In this document: positions 36,422-45,759 of the stretch, piece by piece
How positions within the stretch are numbered: the first letter of the stretch is position 1
How the letters are laid out: every line of letters starts with the position of its first letter
Origin: Algoriphagus sp. AGSA1
GTDB taxonomy: Bacteria; Bacteroidota; Bacteroidia; Cytophagales; Cyclobacteriaceae
NCBI RefSeq assembly: GCF_021390545.1
Contig: NZ_JAJUWR010000020.1
Location: 54,441-118,440, forward strand
Direction of reading: 5' to 3'
Length of the DNA: 64,000 nucleotides
Notes under the pieces: model-generated
What the model was told of the DNA's origin: nothing
The model's database searches: none
The model's input: the letters and a program-made list of their open reading frames with translations, nothing else
Program-made: the position numbers and the translations under genes

Positions 36422-37408
36422 ATGAAGACGCAAGTAAAAACATCAGCAAAGACATCCACTAAGAGAAAAGGGGGAAATGATTTTGCAAGTAACAAGGGAT
36501 GCACTACACAACCCGCAAAAGGATCATCGGATATCTACCGGAAGTTTACCGATCTGATTATTGAGAAACTGGAGCAGGGAGTGATTCCCTGGAGACAACC
36601 ATGGCATGAGATGGGAATGCCGGCAAATTACCTGACCAAGAAGCCTTATAGAGGGATAAATCTTTGGCTTTTACTATCCTGTGGCCATCAGTATCCTTAC
36701 TACCTGACTTTCAAACAGGCAAATGGATTGGGAGGAAAAATCAAAAAAGGGGCAAAGGCACTACCCATCTGCTACTGGAACTTTGCCTTTCGGGATAAGA
36801 AGACGGGAAAGGTGATTCCAGAAGATAGGATAGGGGAATATGATCTCAAACTGGTGAGTAAATCGGGTTTTCTCAAGGAGTTCAAAGTGTTTCCCATAGA
36901 ACAGATTGAGGGAATAGACTGGGAATTTCCTGAAATAAGCAAAGCTGAGCCGCTACCCGAAAATGAGCAATGCCAAAGGATTTATGAGGAAATGTTAAGG
37001 GCTCCTGAGTTGATTCATTCTGGTTCCTCGGCTTACTACCGGGCAGACCTGGATCAAATCACGATGCCGGAGAGAAACCTGTTTGACTCGGCTGAGCAAT
37101 ATTTTGGGGTATTGTACCATGAGCTAGTCCACAGCACAGGCCACCCTTCCAGGTTAAATAGGATAGGGGTTTCAGAACCCCAACAGTTTGCCTCTGAGTT
37201 TTACAGCAAGGAGGAGCTGATTGCTGAGATGGGCGCAGGGTATCTGAACAACCTCACGGGGATATTGGATCAGAATCTGCTGGAGAACTCGGCAGCTTAC
37301 ATCCAACACTGGCTGAACGAACTCCGAAACGATAAGCACTTACTGATAGAGGCTGCGAGCAAAGCTCAAAAGGCGGTGGATTACATTCTGATGGAGCCTC
37401 CATTTTAG
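36422..37408 (+). CDS. ardC: ArdC-like antirestriction protein (ssDNA-binding plus zincin domain)
   Basis: This is 328 residues from ATG 36422; the upstream frame from 36353 lies in the conserved leader. An N-terminal ArdC ssDNA-binding domain (about residues 38-160, with IIEKLEQGVIPWRQPW and PYRGINLWLL) is followed by a zincin-like metallopeptidase domain with His233-Glu-Leu-Val-His237 in VLYHELVHSTGHPSRL and a distal Glu in KEELIAEMGAGYL. ArdC proteins of conjugative elements protect incoming DNA from restriction. Its company of RadC-like and SRAP genes fits a mobile-element DNA-protection module. A strong terminator follows directly. Confidence 0.9.
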   Translation: MKTQVKTSAKTSTKRKGGNDFASNKGCTTQPAKGSSDIYRKFTDLIIEKLEQGVIPWRQPWHEMGMPANYLTKKPYRGINLWLLLSCGHQYPYYLTFKQANGLGGKIKKGAKALPICYWNFAFRDKKTGKVIPEDRIGEYDLKLVSKSGFLKEFKVFPIEQIEGIDWEFPEISKAEPLPENEQCQRIYEEMLRAPELIHSGSSAYYRADLDQITMPERNLFDSAEQYFGVLYHELVHSTGHPSRLNRIGVSEPQQFASEFYSKEELIAEMGAGYLNNLTGILDQNLLENSAAYIQHWLNELRNDKHLLIEAASKAQKAVDYILMEPPF

Positions 37409-37412
37409 ATCT

Positions 37413-37436
37413 AGGGGAGAGATCCCCTTTTTTTTG
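37413..37436 (+). terminator. Intrinsic terminator after ardC
   Basis: The stem AGGGGA (37413-37418) with TCCCCT (37423-37428), a GAGA loop and eight or more T residues follow the ardC stop by 4 bases. Confidence 0.88.
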
Positions 37437-37498
37437 TCATGGCTGTTACATTTACAGCTGCTTGTTTTATAAATTGGCACTATCAATTTAAATACACT

Positions 37499-38002
37499 AT
37501 GAAAAAACTCTTTTCACTTCTTAGTTTACTAATGTCCTTATTTTTTTCATGTAAAAAAGAAGATGATCTTCCGGAGATTTACTTAGAGGGAGTTTATGAA
37601 AATACGCGTTTATCTAATGTTGATCCACCAAGGTACCTGCAAGTACTTGTAATGACATTTAGCAGATCGGGCAATGTGTTAATTGAGAATTTTGTCACAC
37701 CGGCAGATACTGAGGAGCGGTGCCTGAGTTCTTATAACGAGGGGACATATTCTCTCCGAGGAGAAGTATTTAAAATGGTTCTCACTTCTGCTTTTGGCCC
37801 CGATCCCTCAATCGAATTGTCTGGTGACTGTTTTAGGAAGGATCAATTGATTAGTAGTAAAGATCCTTACTATCAGGAATTTACTGGTTCTTTAGTATTA
37901 GGTAAAATCAATGAATCATTCCTGTTAACGTATCCCTGTATAGATTCAATGCAAGTTTTAAGTGACTGTCTTGGTCCCGAGACTTATTTAAAAGTGCGGT
38001 AA
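37499..38002 (+). CDS. Hypothetical lipoprotein
   Basis: This is 167 residues from ATG 37499; the frame upstream to 37439 has no signal character. A typical Bacteroidota lipoprotein start is seen (MKKLFSLLSLLMSLFFSC-KKEDDLPE, with a CKKED-type motif after the lipobox). The rest is beta-rich with several Cys residues (RCLSSYNEGTYSL, GDCFRKDQL, CIDSMQVLSDCLG) and resembles lipocalin-like or META-type small domains, without a firm family. It stands alone between ardC and a convergent minus-strand gene. Confidence 0.65.
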   Translation: MKKLFSLLSLLMSLFFSCKKEDDLPEIYLEGVYENTRLSNVDPPRYLQVLVMTFSRSGNVLIENFVTPADTEERCLSSYNEGTYSLRGEVFKMVLTSAFGPDPSIELSGDCFRKDQLISSKDPYYQEFTGSLVLGKINESFLLTYPCIDSMQVLSDCLGPETYLKVR

Positions 38003-38235
38003 CTATCCTTATTGATGTGATGCATCTTACAATGGTTAAAAATTCCCATCAAAGCTGTAATTACCCATGTTAGATAGTTTTTCACCAATGTCAAATTGGA
38101 GACAAAACTACTGTAGTCTCCGTTCCTCAAATTTGACGGGAAATTTGAAATGTGCCTACACTGAAGAAGTAGGTAGAGCGATGGAATGAATGACAGTCCC
38201 GGATTTAATTATTAAACCAATTGATATGTTGATAC

Positions 38236-38514
38236 CTAAGGACAATCCGGAAGGTCAAGCAACAGATTATGAAGATATCCCTGTCCTTTTGCAGTCAGTG
38301 ATTTTTCGATTTCCCCGGTGACCTGTACGTTTATTTCTTCAAACTGCTCTACGATGTAGAATTCAAATGCTCCGGACATGATTCCATCCACCGCTTCCTT
38401 CACTGAAATATTCCATTTCTCACCTGTTCCGTTTACACCTCCGATATGGGTAATGTCTCCTTCAAAAGTTCCTTGGGTTAATTTTTTAGTACAGAGTATG
38501 CGTAATCTTTTCAT
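38236..38514 (-). CDS. DUF3892-like small protein
   Basis: This 92-residue protein has the pattern ITHIGGVNGTGEKWNISVKEAVDGIMSG and FEFYIVE, which fits DUF3892, a small domain of unknown function found singly in many bacteria. It lies on the same strand as, and 139 bp downstream of, the LexA-like repressor gene, so it could be in that operon. A complex inverted repeat (TCAAATT at 38091 with AATTTGA at 38130, and GGAGAC at 38098 with GTCTCC at 38116) lies about 100 bp beyond its stop and may act as a terminator. Confidence 0.7.
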   Translation of the reverse strand: MKRLRILCTKKLTQGTFEGDITHIGGVNGTGEKWNISVKEAVDGIMSGAFEFYIVEQFEEINVQVTGEIEKSLTAKGQGYLHNLLLDLPDCP

Positions 38515-38653
38515 TGTAGTTAAATCGTCCGGTAAAGATGGGTAGATAGACAGTCTTTATTTTAACAGGTTGGATTTTATTTCTCATATGGATGTTTAGC
38601 CAGTTTATTTAAGCAGAAAACTGAAGACCAGAAGCATGGATCACTTTGACGCG

Positions 38654-39454
38654 TCAATTGGTTAAATCTTCCAGCTTTCTGTTTATCTCAGCTATGCCCA
38701 ATCCTATCTGCTGTAGCGTAAGTGTCTCTGTCGGCAATTCTTTTGAAAGTGTTGCCTCAAACTTCCAGATTTCCCGTACTTCTTCAGCATTTACTTCATA
38801 GGTTGAATAAAGCGGGTTTAATGATCTCAAAGAGAAACTTTTCTTTTCCTCACTAAAGCTCACCATCTTAAAACTGATGCCTTCATTTTCAGTTACTACC
38901 ACACAGGCTGTTTCCTTGGCTAGTTTCCAGTCCATCAAAAATGATCCGATTACATATGCACCGTCAGGAATAGGAAGCATACTGTCACCTTCTGTCTGAA
39001 ACATTCTGTACTTTTTGTCCTTGGGGAAAGTAGGTAGATTGAATACCGGGAGTGTACTGATAAACTCCGGGTCACCATAACCTTCCATGTACCCGGCTTT
39101 GGCTTTAACGGGTACCATTTCTATGTTGTCCTCATTGGTTAAGTTAACAGTAGTGGCAAGCACCCGCATCTTGGAACCTGCCATATAAATGTCGTTTCCC
39201 GCTTCCAGGTCACGGATTTTCAATTCGCTGAGTCTGGATAGCTCTATCCTGAGCAGCGTATCCACGCTCATTCTGAAAAAGTCCGCACACAACAATAAAT
39301 CATCGATGGAGGGTGATTTAGTGTGTCCGTTTTCCAATGAATTGAGCTTCACCCGGGTCATCCCGAGTTTTTCAGCAAGCTCATCCTGGCTGAATTTTCT
39401 TCTCTTTCTGAGGAATTTGAGATTGGCAGCCCAGAAATATTTTTGACTTCTCAT
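38654..39454 (-). CDS. XRE-S24 LexA-like repressor
   Basis: This is 266 residues from the ATG at 39454 (MRSQKYFWAANLKFLRK). An N-terminal XRE helix-turn-helix is present (FSQDELAEKLGMTRVKLNSL). The C-terminal peptidase S24 domain has an Ala-Gly cleavage site in VPVKAKAGYMEGYG, the catalytic Ser in TEGDSMLPIPDG and a likely catalytic Lys in GISFKMVSF. Proteins like this cleave themselves when RecA is activated and so release SOS genes. It is divergent from the dinB-dnaE pair with a palindrome between, so it probably represses both itself and the mutasome. Confidence 0.88.
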   Translation of the reverse strand: MRSQKYFWAANLKFLRKRRKFSQDELAEKLGMTRVKLNSLENGHTKSPSIDDLLLCADFFRMSVDTLLRIELSRLSELKIRDLEAGNDIYMAGSKMRVLATTVNLTNEDNIEMVPVKAKAGYMEGYGDPEFISTLPVFNLPTFPKDKKYRMFQTEGDSMLPIPDGAYVIGSFLMDWKLAKETACVVVTENEGISFKMVSFSEEKKSFSLRSLNPLYSTYEVNAEEVREIWKFEATLSKELPTETLTLQQIGLGIAEINRKLEDLTN

Positions 39455-39460
39455 TTTTAT

Positions 39461-39507
39461 TTGATACAATTAGAAGTTGACTATTGATACTAATCGTATC
39501 AAACATA
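39461..39507. promoter_or_regulatory. Operator and divergent promoter of the mutasome
   Basis: A perfect inverted repeat TTGATAC (39484-39490) and GTATCAA (39496-39502) with 5-base spacer lies between the repressor and dinB. A further TTGATAC half-site at 39461-39467 sits 23 bp away on the same face. On the minus strand TATGTTTG (39507-39500) matches the -7 consensus TAnnTTTG and overlaps the palindrome, as expected for repression. Confidence 0.7.
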
Positions 39508-39523
39508 CTACAAATTATTGAAA

Positions 39524-40672
39524 ATGGAAAGGCATATAGTGCATATGGATTTGGATACTTTTTTTGTATCCGTGGAGCGGTTGAAAAACAGTGCCCTGAA
39601 CAATAAACCCGTCATCATCGGTGGAAGCTCGGACAGGGGGGTAGTGTCCTCCTGCAGTTATGAAGCACGAACCTTCGGGGTACATTCGGCCATGCCCATG
39701 CGGCTGGCAAGAAGGCTATGCCCCAATGCGTTTTACATCAAAGGGGATTTTGACGGCTACACCCACTACTCCCGACTGGTGACTGAAGTGATTCAGGATC
39801 AGGTTCCGCTGTTGGAGAAAGCTTCCATTGATGAGTTTTACCTGGACCTTACAGGAATGGACCGTTTTTTTGGTTGTGGCAAGTTTACCGCTGAGCTTAA
39901 AAGCAAAATCTACAACGAATCCGGGCTGCCTATTTCCTATGCACTGGCGGTAAACAAACTGGTGTCAAAAGTTGCCACCCATGATGCCAAACCCAACGGG
40001 CAGATGACCGTCCCCTTTGGTAATGAGAAGCCTTATCTGGCACCGTTGCCTATACGCAGGATGCCGGGAGTGGGGGAGAAAACCTCAGCGTTACTTGAGC
40101 GGATGGGGGTGGAAAATATCAAATTGCTTTCCGAGATCCCGCTTCGGATGATGCAGAATCTGCTTGGCAAATCTGGCATAGACCTTTCACGCAAAGCCAA
40201 TGGAATTGATGAATCCCCTGTGATTCCTTATACCGAGCAGAAGAGTATAGGAACTGAGACGACCTTTGAATCGGACACGATTGATATGCAGTTCCTGCAT
40301 GCCCAGCTGGTACGCATGACCGAGAAGGTCGCCTTTGAAATGAGGCAGAAACAGAAACTTTGCGGTTGTATCACCGTGAAACTCCGCTATTCGAATTTCG
40401 ATACGGTAAGCAGGCAGTGTATGATTTCCTACAACAGTTCGGATGAGGTGTTGCTGCAACGTGCCAAGGAGCTTTTTACAAAGCTCTACGACAGACGGAT
40501 GTTGGTACGGTTGGTAGGGGTAAAACTCAGCCATCTGGTACAGGGAAGCCAGCAGATCGATCTCTTTGAGCATACCGAGGAAGAGGTAAGCCTTTACCAG
40601 GCCATAGACTGGATTAAAAACCGCTACGGGGCACACAGTATCACCAGGGCTATCACTTTAAGCGGCATATGA
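39524..40672 (+). CDS. dinB: Y-family DNA polymerase (DinB/Pol IV type)
   Basis: The gene encodes 382 residues from ATG 39524. The active-site motifs are HMDLDTFFVSVERL (metal-binding Asp) and EKASIDEFYLDLTG (catalytic Asp-Glu). A helix-hairpin-helix region RMPGVGEKTSALLERMGV and a little-finger domain follow. At its C-terminus LFEHTEEEVSLYQAIDWIK contains QQIDLF just before it, a plausible beta-clamp binding peptide. It performs translesion synthesis. Its stop lies 1 base before the dnaE ATG, and a LexA-like repressor is divergent, so the two polymerases form an SOS-inducible mutasome cassette. Confidence 0.93.
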   Translation: MERHIVHMDLDTFFVSVERLKNSALNNKPVIIGGSSDRGVVSSCSYEARTFGVHSAMPMRLARRLCPNAFYIKGDFDGYTHYSRLVTEVIQDQVPLLEKASIDEFYLDLTGMDRFFGCGKFTAELKSKIYNESGLPISYALAVNKLVSKVATHDAKPNGQMTVPFGNEKPYLAPLPIRRMPGVGEKTSALLERMGVENIKLLSEIPLRMMQNLLGKSGIDLSRKANGIDESPVIPYTEQKSIGTETTFESDTIDMQFLHAQLVRMTEKVAFEMRQKQKLCGCITVKLRYSNFDTVSRQCMISYNSSDEVLLQRAKELFTKLYDRRMLVRLVGVKLSHLVQGSQQIDLFEHTEEEVSLYQAIDWIKNRYGAHSITRAITLSGI

Positions 40673-40673
40673 T

Positions 40674-43610
40674 ATGTTTTTGAATTGCAAGACATGGTTC
40701 AGTTACCGTTACGGTACATTTTCTACCAGGGAACTGGTGTATACGGCTGCGGATTTGGGATTTCAGGCTCTGGCCCTTACCAATATCAACAGTACGGCGG
40801 ATCTATGGGATTTTGTGGAGTTCTGCCGGGAAAAAAACATCAAGCCTATTGCCGGGACCGAGATCAGAAACGGGGATGAGTTTTGTTATACGCTTCTGGC
40901 AAAGAACGATGCAGGTTTGCTTGAAATCAACCGTTTCCTTTCCATGCACCTGCAGGAGGAACTTTTGTTTCCAGCTAGGCCAGACTGCTTTTTAGAGGTG
41001 TTTATCATTTATCCAGTAGGAAAATATGCAGTAGAAGAACTAAAGGATCATGAATTCATTGGTGTGCTCGCCGGCGAATTGAACCGGATTAAAAAGCAGG
41101 AACTCCAGGCATTTCCCAAGAAGTGGCTAATCCGCCACCCCGTCACGTTCCAGGACAAAACCTACTTCAATGTACACCGGCTGCTTAGGGCTATCGGTAA
41201 AAACACCCTGATCACCAAGCTGGGTGCAACTGACTTTGCCTCTCCTGATGAAATGTTCGTGCCGGAAGCGGAGCTGATGGCAGCATTCCGGAATTTCCCG
41301 GTTATGATCACCAACACCCTCCAGTTGATCGATGCCTGCTGTATCCATACAGAGTTGCATACCGACAAGAACAAGCGGTGTTTTTCAGCCTCCCCGGAGG
41401 ATGACAGGATTTTACTTGAAAAACTCGCCATGGAAGGGTTGGATTACCGTTATGGGAATAACCCGGTTGCCAGGCAACGTGTCTTCAAGGAACTGAAGAT
41501 CATCAATCAGCTGAATTTCAATGCCTATTTTCTGATTGTATGGGACGTGATCCGCTATGCACAGAACCGGGGATTTTACCATGTGGGTAGGGGGAGTGGA
41601 GCCAATTCCATCGTGGCCTATTGCATGAAAATCACGGATGTGGATCCGATCAAACTGGATCTGTACTTTGAACGCTTTTTAAATCCGCACCGGACTTCCC
41701 CTCCGGACTTTGATATTGATTTTTCATGGAAAGACCGGGACGAGGTGATTGATTACATCTTCAAGCGCTACGGCAAAGACCATGTATCCCTGTTGGGTAT
41801 GTACAGCACATTTCAACGTAGGGCAGTGATTAGGGAACTCGGAAAGGTGTTTGGATTGCCCAAGGAGGAGATAGACCAGCTGGTCAGGGGCAAAGACCAG
41901 CCCCTAAACGAGGATAAGATCCAGCGTACCATCCTCAAGTACGGCAAGCTGTTGGAGAATTTCCCGAACCACCACAGCATCCATCCGGGGGGCATGTTGA
42001 TATCAGAAAAGCCGATCTACCAATATACAGTCAATGAAATGCCACCAAAGGGATTTTGTACCGCCCAGATCGATATGTTTCTGGCTGAAAAGATCGGTCT
42101 TTTTAAACTGGACATCCTCAGCCAGCGGGGGTTGGGACATATCAAGGAGGCGATCCGCTTGGTAAAACAGAATAGGGGAATCGATATTGACATACATCGG
42201 GTGGAGCAGTTTATGGTAGACCCCAAGGTGGCTGACCAGATTAAACGGGCGGACACCATAGGATGCTTTTACATAGAAAGCCCTGCAATGCGTCAGCTGC
42301 TGACTAAGCTAAAATGTGAGGATTACCTGACGCTGGTAGCTGCCAGCTCCATTATCCGACCCGGAGTGTCCCAGTCAGGCATGATGAAGCAATACATCGA
42401 GCGGTTCCATGATCCGGAAAAGATCGTTTACCTGCATCCGAAAATGAAGGAACTGCTGGAGGAAACGTATGGGGTGATGGTGTACCAGGAGGATGTGATC
42501 AAGGTGGCCCACCATTTTGCGGGCATGGACATGGGGGAGGCGGATATACTCAGGCGTGCCATGTCCGGTAAATACCGGGGGCATGACAAATTTATACAGA
42601 TCAGGGAAAAGTTCTTTGCAAACTGTAAGGGATTGGGTTATGAAGAAGCAGTGACTGCAGAAGTTTGGCGGCAGATAGAATCCTTTGGGGGCTATTCATT
42701 TTCCAAAGCACATTCAGCCTCTTTTGCGGTGGAAAGCTATCAAAGCCTGTACTTAAAGACCTATTATCCTAAAGAGTTTATGGTGGCGGTCATCAATAAT
42801 TTCGGTGGATTTTACAGTACTGAGTTTTATTTCCATGAGCTTAAGCGGACAGGGGCTAAGGTTCATCCACCTTGTGTGAACAGCAGTGATTACCTCACCA
42901 ATATTTCAGGGGATGATGTGTTTGTGGGGTTTATCCACGTAGAGCAACTCGAAAAATCACTCTGTGAAAGGATGCTGGATGAGCGGGCAAGATCAGGCCC
43001 TTATCTGGGACTTCATGACTTTATCGAACGTACCCATGCGGGCCCTGAAATGCTGAATATCCTGATCAGTGTAGGGGCATTTGGATTTACAGGACTGGGG
43101 AAGAAGAAACTGCTGTGGCAGGCGAACTTTCTGCAGAAAAGGCAGACAGAGCCAATGGATGCTCCAGCCCTGTTTAGAGAACCGCCAATGGAATTTGTGC
43201 TTCCAGATTTTCCGGATTATCCTCTGGAAGATGCCATTGATGAAATCAATGTGCTGGGTTTTGCCCTGACTGATATGTTCCGACTGTGTGCCGACGATGG
43301 GCGGGGAACAGTGATGGCCGCCGATCTGCCAGGGATACTAGGCAAACCTGTGGAAATGCTCGGACAGCTGGTTACCACTAAGGATGTACGTACGGTCAAC
43401 AGGGAATACATGGCTTTTGGGACATTTTTGGATCCAAAAGGGGACTGGCTGGACACAGTCCATTTCCCCAATACATTAAAGCGGTTTCCTTTTCAGGGAA
43501 AGGGGTTTTATCGGTTAAAAGGCAAGGTGGTGCAGGAATTCGGGGTTTATGCCTTGGAGGTGAATTTTATGAAGAAAGTGGGATTGAAGGACAAGAAGGC
43601 GACGGTTTGA
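40674..43610 (+). CDS. Short DnaE-type DNA polymerase III alpha subunit
   Basis: This 978-residue C-family polymerase is shorter than replicative DnaE (about 1150). It starts with a PHP domain (MFLNCKTWFSYRYGTFSTRE). The palm carries VGRGSGANSIVAYCM and the metal-binding PPDFDIDFSWKDRDE. Tandem helix-hairpin-helix and a partial OB region follow. It is coupled with dinB, as DnaE2-type enzymes are coupled with ImuB, and probably extends lesions during SOS mutagenesis. The PHP metal ligands appear partly lost at the N-terminus (no HxH), in line with no proofreading. The cell's main DnaE would be elsewhere. Confidence 0.92.
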   Translation: MFLNCKTWFSYRYGTFSTRELVYTAADLGFQALALTNINSTADLWDFVEFCREKNIKPIAGTEIRNGDEFCYTLLAKNDAGLLEINRFLSMHLQEELLFPARPDCFLEVFIIYPVGKYAVEELKDHEFIGVLAGELNRIKKQELQAFPKKWLIRHPVTFQDKTYFNVHRLLRAIGKNTLITKLGATDFASPDEMFVPEAELMAAFRNFPVMITNTLQLIDACCIHTELHTDKNKRCFSASPEDDRILLEKLAMEGLDYRYGNNPVARQRVFKELKIINQLNFNAYFLIVWDVIRYAQNRGFYHVGRGSGANSIVAYCMKITDVDPIKLDLYFERFLNPHRTSPPDFDIDFSWKDRDEVIDYIFKRYGKDHVSLLGMYSTFQRRAVIRELGKVFGLPKEEIDQLVRGKDQPLNEDKIQRTILKYGKLLENFPNHHSIHPGGMLISEKPIYQYTVNEMPPKGFCTAQIDMFLAEKIGLFKLDILSQRGLGHIKEAIRLVKQNRGIDIDIHRVEQFMVDPKVADQIKRADTIGCFYIESPAMRQLLTKLKCEDYLTLVAASSIIRPGVSQSGMMKQYIERFHDPEKIVYLHPKMKELLEETYGVMVYQEDVIKVAHHFAGMDMGEADILRRAMSGKYRGHDKFIQIREKFFANCKGLGYEEAVTAEVWRQIESFGGYSFSKAHSASFAVESYQSLYLKTYYPKEFMVAVINNFGGFYSTEFYFHELKRTGAKVHPPCVNSSDYLTNISGDDVFVGFIHVEQLEKSLCERMLDERARSGPYLGLHDFIERTHAGPEMLNILISVGAFGFTGLGKKKLLWQANFLQKRQTEPMDAPALFREPPMEFVLPDFPDYPLEDAIDEINVLGFALTDMFRLCADDGRGTVMAADLPGILGKPVEMLGQLVTTKDVRTVNREYMAFGTFLDPKGDWLDTVHFPNTLKRFPFQGKGFYRLKGKVVQEFGVYALEVNFMKKVGLKDKKATV

Positions 43611-43776
43611 AACAGGAGGCTGGTATAGGGGAGAGAAAAAGGATTCTACCATGCTCGGAATGTGGTTTTAAATACCCCAAATGGAGTATATAATTTTGAG
43701 GTAGTTCAGGTTTTATTCCCCTGGCACAGTACCCGGGGGGATACGCAGCAACGGAATTTATTTGCATGGGTATTGT

Positions 43777-44163
43777 ATGCGGTTAAGGATCAACCAGCTG
43801 ATAGAAATCATGAACCACACCACTTCAATTCCTGAGATACATTCTCTGGGGAGATTTGTACAATTTTTGGCAGGCCCATCTGCTTTATTTACTTCATTCT
43901 CCAGGGATACTATAGTTTTTGCCCAACCTGATGAGGATGATGAGGACTTACCAATTCCTCCCACAGAGGATTTCCCATTGTTTGATGATGATGAGATCAA
44001 CCCTAACAAGGAGATTCCGGAAGAGGAGGAATATCTGCCGGATGAAGAGGAAGTGCCAGTTGAAGAGCCACCAGGAGAGGTGGAAGATCCTACATTTCCG
44101 GGGGAAGGGGAAGAACTGCCTCCGGGGAAAGAAGAGGAGTTTCCCAAGACTGATCCGGTCTGA
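43777..44163 (+). CDS. Highly acidic Pro/Glu-rich protein preceding the SRAP gene
   Basis: I do not recognise this family. From ATG 43777 it is 128 residues; ATG 43810 is a possible start. The first 50 residues are mixed and mildly hydrophobic. The remainder is strikingly acidic and proline-rich (DEDDEDLPIPPTEDFPLFDD, EEEEYLPDEEEVPVEEPP) and probably disordered. The C-terminus EEEFPKTDPV is conserved in the decayed copy at 34640-34854, which also stands just before an SRAP gene. This linkage and conservation support a real gene, perhaps a DNA-mimic or regulator of the SRAP protein; that role is speculation. Confidence 0.55.
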   Translation: MRLRINQLIEIMNHTTSIPEIHSLGRFVQFLAGPSALFTSFSRDTIVFAQPDEDDEDLPIPPTEDFPLFDDDEINPNKEIPEEEEYLPDEEEVPVEEPPGEVEDPTFPGEGEELPPGKEEEFPKTDPV

Positions 44164-44266
44164 GTGTTTGCAGCATCAGTTTCACTGGATAGTAGTTGTT
44201 AGGGTATTTATGGTTTTTGGGTTTTGTTGTTTATCTTATTAATAAATATCACTTAAAAACCTTGCC

Positions 44267-45010
44267 ATGTGCTACAATGTAAATCAGGAAGGGGAGCAAC
44301 TTGAAATTGACTTTGCTGATGAATTTAAGGCGAAGAGGGGGAAGAAAACTGCCATAAAAAATACCGGATATCATCTGAATGGATTTGCCCATCCAAAGTT
44401 GGTGGTTCTGGCCAATGACAAACCGGACGAACTTCAGGAAATGGAATGGGGATTGATTCCTTTTTGGGTGAAGTCTGTGGAACAGGCAGCTGATATTGCC
44501 AATAAAACCCTCAATGCCAAATCCGAGACCATCTTTGAGCTTCCTTCCTTCAGGGCTGCGATCTTAAAGCGACGATGTATTATCCCGGTAAACGGATTTT
44601 ATGAATGGAGGCATTATGAAAAAAAGACCTATCCTTATTTTATCTATCCTAAAGAAAGATCCTATTTCTGCTTAGGGGGAATATGGGAGGAATGGACGGA
44701 CAAGGAATCCGGGGAAATCAAAAAGACCTGTTCCATCATTACCACTCCTGCAAATCAGCTTATGGAACAGATCCATAACACCAAAAAGCGGATGCCCTTT
44801 ATCATGGATATAACAAAGGCCAAAAAGTGGATTTCACCAGAGCTGAAGAAGCAGGATATTGAAGATCTCATGAAGCCTTTCCATGCAAAAGGCATGGAGT
44901 CGCATACAGTCAGTCGCCTGCTTACTTCCAGGGTTGAGGACTCCGATGTTCCTGAAGTCATCCTAATGGAAAAATATGAAGAGCTTCCGGAGATGATGAT
45001 GAATTTTTAA
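44267..45010 (+). CDS. SOS response-associated peptidase (SRAP/YedK/HMCES)
   Basis: This 247-residue protein starts MCYNV, leaving Cys2 as the N-terminal nucleophile after Met removal. Other SRAP landmarks are NAKSETIFELPSFRAAI, IIPVNGFYEWRHYEKKTYPY with the catalytic Glu, TPANQLMEQIHNTKKRMPFI, and the conserved His in GMESHTVSRLL. Members crosslink to abasic sites in single-stranded DNA and protect them. It stands downstream of the mutasome and the acidic ORF, so it fits a DNA damage or DNA-transfer module. A deleted copy lies at 34978. Confidence 0.92.
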   Translation: MCYNVNQEGEQLEIDFADEFKAKRGKKTAIKNTGYHLNGFAHPKLVVLANDKPDELQEMEWGLIPFWVKSVEQAADIANKTLNAKSETIFELPSFRAAILKRRCIIPVNGFYEWRHYEKKTYPYFIYPKERSYFCLGGIWEEWTDKESGEIKKTCSIITTPANQLMEQIHNTKKRMPFIMDITKAKKWISPELKKQDIEDLMKPFHAKGMESHTVSRLLTSRVEDSDVPEVILMEKYEELPEMMMNF

Positions 45011-45103
45011 TCTATTTCCGGCACAGGAATTTGGCTAAATAGTTAAAAGCTATCCATAGGGAAGTACAAGGTTAAGCTATGATGTTTATTACCTCTAATA
45101 AGT

Positions 45104-45325
45104 TTACAAAGGAAACCCTTCACGAAGCCATACATGGTTCTCTTCCTTGCGGTCAACTACCATTACATCATTGCTCAAGGTACTTTGGGCCAGCTCCCAT
45201 TCATATTCGTCTGTTATGTAATCATCGAATTTTAAATACAATATTTCACCTGGCTGCGGGATTGTGACATCAGGATCCAATTGGAAACAAACTTCGGGGT
45301 CGGTAGGCATATGAATTGTTGTCAT
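45104..45325 (-). CDS. Small hypothetical protein
   Basis: The frame encodes 73 residues on the minus strand starting MTTIHMPTDPEVCFQLDPDV. It has a balanced, acidic composition with good Bacteroidota codon use (GEILYLKFDDYITDEYEWEL, VMVVDRKEENHVWL). I do not recognise the family. It lies convergent to the SRAP gene, in a position that is empty in the duplicated segment at 35340. It may be a genuine small cytoplasmic protein; chance cannot be excluded. Confidence 0.5.
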   Translation of the reverse strand: MTTIHMPTDPEVCFQLDPDVTIPQPGEILYLKFDDYITDEYEWELAQSTLSNDVMVVDRKEENHVWLREGFPL

Positions 45326-45587
45326 TGTCTTTTTTTTATGGTTAAGATTAAAACTATTGCTCGGAAATCAAAATATGGTAATCAAATTTCTATACAAGAT
45401 AAGTGCTTGTTCTTCTATTGTTTAACAAGTTTATGGGCTAGGTATCCCACTTGTGAATTCGAAGACTGGTGAAATTCCCAATTTATAAGTATCCAGTAGG
45501 AGGCATGAATTTTTTAGCGTGATTCTCCCGATCGGTTTGGTGGCGCGGGATAGGTCATTCATAAAACCTCTTGGATAAAAGACAGTT

Positions 45588-45759
45588 TTTTTACCCTGAA
45601 TTCCTCACAAAGTTAGTCCTCTGGGCTCTGGGCGACCGTAAGCTTCCGGCATAAAGCCGCTTGCTTCCCTGCGCTTTTTATTCCTTTTCCTTCCGGTCTT
45701 TGTCGCCCAAGGCCTGGTGGAGCTTCATAATTCATTGTTCCACAAAAACGAAAAAGATT
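45588..45759 (+). promoter_or_regulatory. Structured leader of radC copy 2
   Basis: Nearly identical to 35353-35524, with the outer GGGCGAC (45630-45636) and the same inner CGGCATAAAGCCG hairpin. It runs straight into the ATG. Conservation of a 170-bp non-coding leader over two loci suggests a regulatory RNA or recombination function. Confidence 0.65.

Noticed and set aside
45661..45759. Longer N-terminus for radC copy 2
   Set aside because: The same leader argument applies: copy 1 has the start at the equivalent of 45760.
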